A DNA stretch of 64,000 bases from Prevotella sp. (lineage in GTDB: Bacteria; Bacteroidota; Bacteroidia; Bacteroidales; Bacteroidaceae): NCBI GenBank assembly GCA_016291495.1, contig JAEEXI010000005.1, positions 1 through 64,000 of the forward strand. The letters run 5' to 3'. Shown one piece after another: positions 57,573-64,000 of the stretch (the first letter of the stretch is position 1; each line of letters opens with the position of its first letter). Position numbers and translations under genes: made by a program. The notes under the pieces are model-generated. The model searched no databases. It was not told where the DNA came from and was given only the letters and a program-made list of their open reading frames with translations.

Positions 57573-57812
57573 TTATTCTATTACATCCTTATCTTTAGGT
57601 TTGTGCATCACGGCAAAAATCATCGATACAAAACCAATCAGACAAACCACTGGTGCCACTTTGATACGACGGGCACTGAAGATATCCGGGTTATAGGCTG
57701 TCTCCGTAGAACCACTTCCACTCATCAGAATGAAGCCGATTACCACAATAACCATACCTACAACTAACATGATATAGTTGACGCGGTCAAATGCTAAATT
57801 TCTCCTATCCAT
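57573..57812 (-). CDS. DUF3098 small membrane protein
   Basis: The 79 residues carry two membrane helices (about 13-32 and 50-67) with a short loop that contains the family motif NPDIFSARRIKVAPVVCLIGF (in part). The gene is always found between ftsX and uppP in this phylum. The function is not known; the company suggests division or envelope biology. Confidence 0.85.
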   Translation of the reverse strand: MDRRNLAFDRVNYIMLVVGMVIVVIGFILMSGSGSTETAYNPDIFSARRIKVAPVVCLIGFVSMIFAVMHKPKDKDVIE

Positions 57813-57825
57813 ATTTATTTTTTAG

Positions 57826-57860
57826 TTCTTAATTCTTACCTCTCACCTCTCACCTCTTAC
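57826..57860. repeat. Period-7 array (CTCTCAC, 5 units) between ftsX and the DUF3098 gene
   Basis: TTCTTAA, TTCTTAC, CTCTCAC, CTCTCAC and CTCTTAC are contiguous and end at the ftsX stop codon (57863-57861). Confidence 0.88.
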
Positions 57861-58739
57861 TTAAATCTTATACAATTCCCCAGCAGTCATCTTCAGGAAC
57901 TTATTAACTGCCAGCCAAGCACACAAAGCGGTAATCAGAAGTCCGAAAAGGAATACAGCACCTGCTGTAATGGTTAGTTCCTCCCATTGAATCAGACTCA
58001 AGATGCCTGGCTGTGTCAGGTAAAGCCCATAGAAACAAGCTCCCAAGACGATGTTGGCCAAAATGGAGGCGATAAGACCTACGGTGACCGCACTCCTGAT
58101 AAACGGTCGGCGGATGAAGCCCCATGAGGCACCTACCAGTTTCATGGTGTGAATGGTGAAACGGCGGGCATAGACACTCAGTCGTACGGTATTACTAATC
58201 AGCGCAAAGGAAACAAATGTCAATAGCACGGCTAGTACCAGGAGGACGATGCTGATCCGACTCAGATTATAGTTGACCTGATCCACCAAATCCTCCATAT
58301 AGGCAATGTCGCTGACCCTGACATCCTTGCGTATCTCCTTGACAATCCATTTCAGGGAGTCGCGGTTGGCATAGTCGGACTTCAGTTGTATTTCCAATGT
58401 GGCGGAGAAGGGATTGAATCCTAAGAACTCCGACGGGTCGCTGCCCAGTTCCTTGGACTGCTCTTTCTGTGCCTGTTCCTTACTGATATAATCAATATTA
58501 CGAGAATAGGGACGGTGATACAGGTCACGACACAGACGATGCGCCTGGTTGACTGTCACATAATCTTTCAACATCACCGTAACGGTCAGGTTTTCCTTCA
58601 TATGGTTCGACAAGTTGCGAGCCAGCAGGACAGAGAATACGACCATTCCCAATAAAATCAGCACCATCGTGGTACTGATACAAAGTGTAACAACCTGCAT
58701 GCCACGACGGCCGCGGGTCCTTTTTCGCTTGTTTCCCAT
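57861..58739 (-). CDS. ftsX: Cell division permease-like protein FtsX
   Basis: The 292-residue protein has a basic cytoplasmic start (GNKRKRTRGRRG), one helix, and a periplasmic domain with NIDYISKEQAQKEQSKELG. Three C-terminal helices with FTIHTMKLVGASWGFIRRPF follow, typical of the FtsX permease domain. With FtsE it couples division to peptidoglycan hydrolase activation. ftsE is not adjacent. The ATG at 58739 is chosen because the -7 box at 58780-58773 lies over an earlier in-frame codon. Confidence 0.94.
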   Translation of the reverse strand: MGNKRKRTRGRRGMQVVTLCISTTMVLILLGMVVFSVLLARNLSNHMKENLTVTVMLKDYVTVNQAHRLCRDLYHRPYSRNIDYISKEQAQKEQSKELGSDPSEFLGFNPFSATLEIQLKSDYANRDSLKWIVKEIRKDVRVSDIAYMEDLVDQVNYNLSRISIVLLVLAVLLTFVSFALISNTVRLSVYARRFTIHTMKLVGASWGFIRRPFIRSAVTVGLIASILANIVLGACFYGLYLTQPGILSLIQWEELTITAGAVFLFGLLITALCAWLAVNKFLKMTAGELYKI

Positions 58740-58772
58740 TTCTTTTTTAGACGTAATACACCTAATTTCGTG

Positions 58773-58833
58773 CAAAGGTACGAAATAAAATAGGAAATAA
58801 GAAAGAAAAAATAAAAATTATTTTGTAATTTTG
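58773..58833. promoter_or_regulatory. Divergent promoters of ftsX and the radical SAM gene
   Basis: TACCTTTG on the minus strand (58780-58773) serves the ftsX operon. TAATTTTG on the plus strand (58826-58833) is 8 nt from the radical SAM ATG, so that mRNA should have only a very short leader. Confidence 0.55.
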
Positions 58834-58841
58834 TCGGCATT

Positions 58842-59618
58842 ATGAGCACAATTATCTATCCATCGCCCATCTTCGGTCCTGTGCATAGTCGCAGATTGGG
58901 AATCTCGTTAGGTATCAACCTTTTACCAGCAGACGGCAAGGTTTGTTCCTTCGACTGTATCTATTGTGAGTGTGGCTTCAACGAAGACCATCGTCCCACC
59001 AGGCCATTGCCTGTCCGTGAGGAAGTGTCTCGAAGCCTGGAGCAGAAGCTGCGGGAGATGGCGGCGGAAGGACAACTGCCTGATGTCCTCACCTTTGCCG
59101 GCAATGGCGAACCTACCTGTCATCCTCATTTCGCAGAGATTATTGACGACACGATTCAGTTGCGTGATAAATATTGTCCCAAGGCAAAGGTCTGTGTGCT
59201 CAGCAACTCCACGATGATTCATCGTCAACAGGTGCACGATGCTCTGATGAAGGTTGACGACAACATTCTCAAACTGGATACCGTAGATCCTAGCTATATC
59301 AAAAAGGTGGACCGCCCCAACGCTACTTATGATGTCCGTCTCATCATCGAGCGGATGAAGGCCTTCAATGGACACATCATTATCCAGACGATGTTTATGA
59401 GGGGTGAGTGCAACGGGGAAAGCGTCGACAATACCTGTGAGGAGTATGTGAATCCCTGGCTGGAGGTCGTCAAAACTATCAAGCCCCAGCAAGTGATGGT
59501 ATATACCATTGACCGTGAGACCCCTGCCCAGGGCTTGGAAAAAGCAAGTCGCGAACAGCTGGATGCCATTCGCGACCGTGTGATTGCCGCAGGTATTCCC
59601 TGTACGGCGAGTTATTAG
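58842..59618 (+). CDS. Radical SAM protein (COG0731-like)
   Basis: The 258 residues carry CSFDCIYCECGF with the Cys35, Cys39 and Cys42 triad for the 4Fe-4S cluster, followed by TFAGNGEPTCHP (the SAM-binding GE motif) and LKLDTVDPSYIKKVDRPNATY (in part). QVMVYTIDRETPAQGL is near the end. The family is related to TYW1-type and uncharacterised Fe-S oxidoreductases. There is no flavodoxin domain. The substrate is unknown and the neighbours (ftsX operon, lpxA) give no hint. Confidence 0.85.
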   Translation: MSTIIYPSPIFGPVHSRRLGISLGINLLPADGKVCSFDCIYCECGFNEDHRPTRPLPVREEVSRSLEQKLREMAAEGQLPDVLTFAGNGEPTCHPHFAEIIDDTIQLRDKYCPKAKVCVLSNSTMIHRQQVHDALMKVDDNILKLDTVDPSYIKKVDRPNATYDVRLIIERMKAFNGHIIIQTMFMRGECNGESVDNTCEEYVNPWLEVVKTIKPQQVMVYTIDRETPAQGLEKASREQLDAIRDRVIAAGIPCTASY

Positions 59619-59620
59619 TC

Positions 59621-60403
59621 TTATATCTTCGTGATAATACCCTGCGATGCACGGATGAACTCGATGATATGACGGATATGGGGACCGTCGGGCACCTGTT
59701 CCTCTATCTGGTTCACGGCATCAAAGACAGAAGTCTTTCCGTGGAATAACAAACGGTAGGCATTGGCAATGTGGTTGAGTGTCTTCTCATCCACACCGTT
59801 CTTCCTGCCGATAGCCATATTCACACCACCATACTCCCCTTTCTTGGTCGTAATAATATAAGGTGGAATATCCTTCGAGAAGGTGGTTCCAGCCTGTATC
59901 ATAGAGCCGATGCCCACACGGGTATTGGCGTTCTCGATGACACTCGACGAGAAGATGACGCCATCCTCTATCTCACAGTCGCCGGCTATCTTCGTACCAT
60001 AGCCGAACACACAGCGGTTGCCCACCTTCGTGTCGTGTGAGATATGGGCACCCTCCATCAGGAAGTTGTCATTGCCGATGACGGTTTTTCCGCCAGTATG
60101 GGTAGCGCGGTTGATGACCACATTCTCACGGATGATATTATTGTCGCCGATGACGCATTCCGACTTATCGCCATGGAACTCGAAATCCTGTGGCAGGGCA
60201 CCGATGACGGCACCTTGGTGCACCTTGTTCTTCTTACCCATTCGTGTACCATTCAGAATACTGACAAATGGGAAGATGATACATCCGTCACCAATCTCCA
60301 CATCACCCTCGATATAGACAAAGGGGAAAATCTTACAATTATCGCCGATCTTCGCTCTGGGATCTATTTCGGCTTTTGGACTTATTTCGTTCATTACATT
60401 CAC
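59621..60403 (-). CDS. lpxA: Acyl-[ACP]-UDP-N-acetylglucosamine O-acyltransferase
   Basis: The 260-residue left-handed beta-helix enzyme starts lipid A synthesis. Hexapeptide repeats run from AEIDPRAKIGDNCKIFPFVY to about residue 190, with QDFEFHGDKSECVIGDNN, GAHISHDTKVGNRCVFGYG (in part, including the catalytic His) and a C-terminal helical domain NAYRLLFHGKTSVF. Translation may start at Met4. Other lipid A genes are not adjacent. The 91-bp gap to the upstream efflux gene has no clear promoter. Confidence 0.96.
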   Translation of the reverse strand: MNVMNEISPKAEIDPRAKIGDNCKIFPFVYIEGDVEIGDGCIIFPFVSILNGTRMGKKNKVHQGAVIGALPQDFEFHGDKSECVIGDNNIIRENVVINRATHTGGKTVIGNDNFLMEGAHISHDTKVGNRCVFGYGTKIAGDCEIEDGVIFSSSVIENANTRVGIGSMIQAGTTFSKDIPPYIITTKKGEYGGVNMAIGRKNGVDEKTLNHIANAYRLLFHGKTSVFDAVNQIEEQVPDGPHIRHIIEFIRASQGIITKI

Positions 60404-60494
60404 AATTTAAAAATTAAACAATTTAATAATGTAATAATCAGGCAATACTATTTACCATTTTTGCATTCTTACATTTTTTAATTGTTACGTATAA
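60404..60494. other. AT-rich spacer between the efflux and lpxA genes
   Basis: About 90 bp of AT-rich sequence with TTTAATTTTT-type steps. No complete -33/-7 pair or stem-loop could be recognised. Confidence 0.5.
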
Positions 60495-61880
60495 TTACTT
60501 TCCTCCGCCTCCAAGTGCAGTATAGAGTGATACCACAGTCTGCATCTTGTTGAAGTCGTCGGTCACCTTGTTGAGTTGGGCACCGAGCAACTGTGTCTCA
60601 GCTGTAAGTACTTCCAGGTAAGTGGAGCCGCTGCTCTTATAGAGCGCTTTGGTGTCCTCCACATTCTTCGTCAGCACCTCTATACGCTGTGCCTCCACTT
60701 TCGAATTGGCATCGTAGCTGTTGTAGTTGACAAGGGCATTCGATACCTCATTACCTGCCGAGAGGATGGCATTTTGCCAAGTGTTGAACGCCTGCTCATA
60801 TTGCAACTTTGACACTTTCAAGTTGGCCGTCAATGCACCACGCTGGAAAATGGGCTGGGTCAGACTTCCGAAGAGAGAGAGCAGCCATTTGCCAGGATTC
60901 AGCGAACCACTGGCATTGCCAAAGGCACCCGTCACCCCTATCGTGATATTCGGATAGAATTGCGAACGGGCCGTCTGTATGTCGTGGAAACAGGCAGCTA
61001 GGTTCATCTCGGCATTATGAACATCAGGACGGTTTTTCAACAGACCGATGCCGACACCTGTACTGAACTCCGTTGGCAACGATTGTTCGGCAAGGGTGGA
61101 ACGGGGAATCTGCTGACCAGCCTGTCCAATCAACAGGGAGAGGGCATTCTCCGTAGCACGTATCTGACGTTTGAACTCGTTGATCTGTGTCTGGGTAGAC
61201 AGATAGGCAGCCTCTGCACTCTGCACACCTGTGGAACGTATGCGTCCCAACTTATACTGCAGCTTCATCATCTCCCAGGTCTCCTTCGACATCGCCGACA
61301 TCTCAGTCGAGATACGGAGTTGTTCGTCGAGCATTAACAGAGTATAGTAGCAATTGGCGATGCCACTGATGACCTGGGCACGGACAGCCATCTGGTAGTC
61401 TTTATATCCCAGCAGTTTCATCTGCGTAGAACGCTTCTGCGACAAGATGTTACCGAAGAGATCAAGTGTCCACGAAGCGGTCATCGGGAACGAATAGGCC
61501 TTGATGGTCTGTGAAGGGTTGGTATACAGTGTCTGGATATTCCCTATTGAATTCCCACCGAAATTAATTGCAGGCAAGAAGGCCAGCTTGGCTGCCTTCA
61601 GCATGGTCTCGTACATCTGTACCGTAAGTGCCGCATTCTGCAGGTTGGCATTTTTCTCCAGTCCCTGTTCTATCAGCCGGCGAAGCTGTGGATCGGTAAA
61701 CACGCTGCGCCAGGGCAGGTTGCCAAACGAGGCGGTATCCTGTACGACCAGCGTATCCACATCCGATACGGCATCACGAATCAGTCCCTTGGTGTCCACG
61801 TCAGGACGTTCGTACTTATTATATAGACCGCAGCTGCTCATCAGCAGCATGACGGCAGAATATATCATTGCTTTCTTCAT
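60495..61880 (-). CDS. TolC/NodT-family outer-membrane efflux lipoprotein
   Basis: The 461-residue precursor has a lipobox (LLMSSC, Cys17) followed by GLYNKYERPDVDTKGL. Two OEP repeats with long helices follow (EKNANLQNAALTVQMYETML and FERPDVHNAEMNLAACFHD-type LKNRPDVHNAEMNLAACF). SLFGSLTQPIFQRGALTANL and YLEVLTAETQLLGAQLNKV are the usual late landmarks. It forms the outer-membrane duct for the RND pump encoded two bases upstream. The periplasmic adaptor is presumably beyond the right edge. Confidence 0.93.
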   Translation of the reverse strand: MKKAMIYSAVMLLMSSCGLYNKYERPDVDTKGLIRDAVSDVDTLVVQDTASFGNLPWRSVFTDPQLRRLIEQGLEKNANLQNAALTVQMYETMLKAAKLAFLPAINFGGNSIGNIQTLYTNPSQTIKAYSFPMTASWTLDLFGNILSQKRSTQMKLLGYKDYQMAVRAQVISGIANCYYTLLMLDEQLRISTEMSAMSKETWEMMKLQYKLGRIRSTGVQSAEAAYLSTQTQINEFKRQIRATENALSLLIGQAGQQIPRSTLAEQSLPTEFSTGVGIGLLKNRPDVHNAEMNLAACFHDIQTARSQFYPNITIGVTGAFGNASGSLNPGKWLLSLFGSLTQPIFQRGALTANLKVSKLQYEQAFNTWQNAILSAGNEVSNALVNYNSYDANSKVEAQRIEVLTKNVEDTKALYKSSGSTYLEVLTAETQLLGAQLNKVTDDFNKMQTVVSLYTALGGGGK

Positions 61881-61882
61881 AA

Positions 61883-64000
61883 TTACTCCTCTACTTTATA
61901 TTCTACTGGACGGTGGGCATACTGGGAAATCTCGGCAGCAACGTCGGGATTCTCCTCTTCACCCTCAAACTTCATCGGACTGACTTTCTCCTGTAATGAC
62001 TGGAAGATGACGAATAGTCCTGGCACGACGAGAATCTGCAGCAGCGTACCTATCAACATACCGCCTACGGCAGCGGCACCCAGCGTCTGGTTACCGTTCT
62101 TGCCTACACCCGATGCAAACATCATCGGCAACAGACCGATGACCATTGCCAACGAGGTCATCAGGATAGGACGCAGACGGGCTGCGGCACCTAAGATGGC
62201 CGACCACGTGATGGCCATACCTGTCTGACGGCGCTCCAGTGCGAACTGTACAATCAGGATAGCATTCTTAGCCAGCAGGCCAATCAGCATGATGAGTGAG
62301 ATCTGCATATAGATGTCATTGGCGTGGCCGAACATCATTGTGAACAGGAAACAGCCTGCCAGACCGAAGGGTACGGAGAGTACTACTGCCAGCGGCAGGA
62401 TGTATGACTCATACTGTGCCGACAGAATCAGGTAGATGAAGATGAAGCACAGCAGGAAGATAATGGCTGTCGAGTTCGAGGCCTTTGCTTCCTCACGTGT
62501 CAGACCCTGATAGTCATAGGAGTAACCGGCAGGCAATACATTGGCAGCAACTTCCTTAGCCGCATTCAGCGCCTCACCGGTAGAATAGCCGTCAGCGACG
62601 GTTGCCGTTACGTTGATACTGGTAAACAGGTTGAAACGGCTGATGTTCATAGGACCGTAAACGCGCTCCAAACGACAGAACTCCTGTACTGGCGACATAC
62701 CGCCAGGGGTACGCACATAAATGCTGTTCATCGACTCAGGCGTCATGCGCGACTCGGGGGTACCCTGAATCATCACACGATACAGTTTTCCGTAACTGTT
62801 GAAGTTCGATGCGTACAGTCCACCGAAGTAACCCTGCAGTGTGCTCAGTACGATGTTTGGCGTAATGCCGGCCTGCTTACACTTTGCCACATCCACATGC
62901 ACCATGTACTGTGGGTAGTTGGGGTTATACGACGTCTGTGCCGTCTGGAACTCAGGTCGCTTGTTCAGTTCAGCCAGATAATCCTTCACGATACCGAAGA
63001 ACTTGTTTAGGTCGCCACCCGTACGGTCCTGCATCACCAGCGAGATACCGCTGCTCAGCGAGAAGCCGGGAACCATAGGCGGTGCGAAGGCCAGGACCTG
63101 GGCATCCTTGATATGGGCCGTCTTGATAAATATCTGAGCGACAACACCCGTGGCACTATAGGGGTCGAGGAAGAAACGGTAGATACCGTCGCCCTGCCAC
63201 AGACCACTGAGTTTCCACCAGAATCCCCTCTGGCGCTCTCCAAATGGCTTCAGTTTGAGGATGAAGGTGGCCTGGTCGGAGCCGGCACCTGCAATGAAGT
63301 TATAGCCCTGAATCTGTTCGCGGCTCTGGATGGCAGGGTCGGCAGCGAGAATAGAGTCAACCTGGGCCACAATCTCCTTGGTACGGGCTTCCGATGTTGC
63401 AGGAGGCATGGAGATGGTACAGAAGAGCGTACCCGTATCCTCGTCGGGAACCAGTCCCGTCTTGGTGGTCAGCATGGTAGTTGCCAGGACGGCGATACCG
63501 ATGACGACAGTGATGAGGATGGGGAGGGGCTTGCGCACCAGTTTTTCTACGCGACTCTTGTACTTGCCCAACACCTTGTTATAAGCTGCATTGAACGAGG
63601 CGTGGAAGCGGTCGATGCGTGACATCTTCTTCTCGTGACCCTCCTTGTCGTGGGCTTTCAAGAAGATGGCACACAGGGCGGGCGACAGCGTTAGGGCGTT
63701 CAGGGCGGAGATGAAGATACTGATAGCCATCGTCACACCGAACTCACGGTAGAACGTACCTGTCGTTCCACCGAGGAACGATACGGGGACGAATACCGAT
63801 GCCATCACCAACGTGATAGAGATGATAGCGCCTGAAATCTCGTTCATGGCGTCGATACTGGCTGTCAGCGTGGACTTATAGCCCTGGTCCAGTTTTGCAT
63901 GTACGGCCTCTACTACCACGATGGCGTCGTCCACCACGATGGCGATGGCCAAAAGCAGGGCAGACAGCGTCAACAGGTTGATAGAGAATCCCATCACGTT
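61883..64000 (-). CDS. AcrB/MexB-type RND efflux transporter, N-terminal part beyond the window
   Basis: The 705 visible residues are the C-terminal two-thirds of a hydrophobe/amphiphile efflux pump. The right edge starts at NVMGFSINLLTLSALLLAIA with VDDAIVVVEAV just after, carrying the paired Asp of helix 4 that relays protons. Helices 5-6, the second porter region (SGISLVMQDR, YFGGLYASNFNSYGKLYRV in part) and helices 7-12 follow. LLAKNAILIVQFA has the conserved Lys, and SLAMVIGLLPMMFASGVG is typical. The gene runs off the right edge and is translated before the TolC-like gene (2-bp gap). The substrates cannot be inferred. Confidence 0.95.
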   Translation of the reverse strand, partial: NVMGFSINLLTLSALLLAIAIVVDDAIVVVEAVHAKLDQGYKSTLTASIDAMNEISGAIISITLVMASVFVPVSFLGGTTGTFYREFGVTMAISIFISALNALTLSPALCAIFLKAHDKEGHEKKMSRIDRFHASFNAAYNKVLGKYKSRVEKLVRKPLPILITVVIGIAVLATTMLTTKTGLVPDEDTGTLFCTISMPPATSEARTKEIVAQVDSILAADPAIQSREQIQGYNFIAGAGSDQATFILKLKPFGERQRGFWWKLSGLWQGDGIYRFFLDPYSATGVVAQIFIKTAHIKDAQVLAFAPPMVPGFSLSSGISLVMQDRTGGDLNKFFGIVKDYLAELNKRPEFQTAQTSYNPNYPQYMVHVDVAKCKQAGITPNIVLSTLQGYFGGLYASNFNSYGKLYRVMIQGTPESRMTPESMNSIYVRTPGGMSPVQEFCRLERVYGPMNISRFNLFTSINVTATVADGYSTGEALNAAKEVAANVLPAGYSYDYQGLTREEAKASNSTAIIFLLCFIFIYLILSAQYESYILPLAVVLSVPFGLAGCFLFTMMFGHANDIYMQISLIMLIGLLAKNAILIVQFALERRQTGMAITWSAILGAAARLRPILMTSLAMVIGLLPMMFASGVGKNGNQTLGAAAVGGMLIGTLLQILVVPGLFVIFQSLQEKVSPMKFEGEEENPDVAAEISQYAHRPVEYKVEE

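Overview
The window reads as a chromosomal segment of a Bacteroidota bacterium, most likely Prevotella or a close relative (Segatella/Xylanibacter type). The evidence is the TTTG / TAnnTTTG promoter architecture in front of many genes, the family-typical operons (ftsX-DUF3098-uppP-truB-queA-folK, holB-ricT-gldH, psd-pssA-DUF4834, mreBCD-mrdA-rodA), PorX, PorW/SprE and GldH homologues, many small lipoproteins, a C10 peptidase with a dockerin-like tail, and plant-polysaccharide enzymes (GH51, GH28) with a sugar porter. Only the two edge genes (exbB at the left, an RND pump at the right) are cut by the window.

Layout. 0-6 kb: ExbB/TolQ channel, aminotransferase, RibBA, LptF/G permease, START-like protein, all on the minus strand. 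6-14.4 kb: tRNA-Met, a SpoIIE phosphatase, then a purH(IMPCH only)-mreB-mreC-mreD-mrdA-rodA cell-shape operon. 14.4-18.1 kb: gldH, ricT, holB, metF (minus). 18.2-25.6 kb: a repeat-rich intergenic region, an orphan secreted protein, a macrodomain protein, GH51 arabinofuranosidase, sugar porter, CheY-like receiver, tadA, birA, pyrH. 25.6-32.8 kb: a lipoprotein operon that includes a 42-residue peptide gene and a beta-helix-like repeat lipoprotein, then DUF4834, pssA, psd. 32.9-37 kb: dnaE-trxA. 37-46 kb: tsaE, porX, a membrane TPR-HTH regulator, an AT-rich cassette of unknown secreted/lipoprotein/membrane genes, and a large PorW-like protein with an unusual N-terminal fusion. 46-54.4 kb: aroA, tRNA-Pro, C10 peptidase, bipA, rpsO, GH28. 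54.4-64 kb: folK, queA, truB, uppP, DUF3098, ftsX, a radical SAM protein, lpxA, and a TolC/AcrB-type efflux pair.

Two things stand out. First, gene junctions throughout the window are filled with short tandem arrays of period 7 (variants of GAGGTAA, AACTTTG, AATTGAA, AGTTCAT, AGCCAAT, GTGAAGA). They supply stop codons, start codons, spacers and apparently a promoter element. In the orientation that lacks stop codons they also lie inside the reading frames of holB, pssA, tsaE and the porW-like gene. Second, 39.84-42.75 kb is a sharply AT-rich block. Its left edge falls inside the gene for a membrane TPR-HTH regulator, and it carries divergent genes for a secreted protein, a glycine-zipper lipoprotein, a polytopic membrane protein and a 28-residue hydrophobic peptide, behind a cluster of TTGCAA motifs. 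This is the best candidate here for an undescribed system.

All functional calls rest on recognition of motifs and family resemblance by eye. No database search was possible, and base-composition statements are visual estimates.
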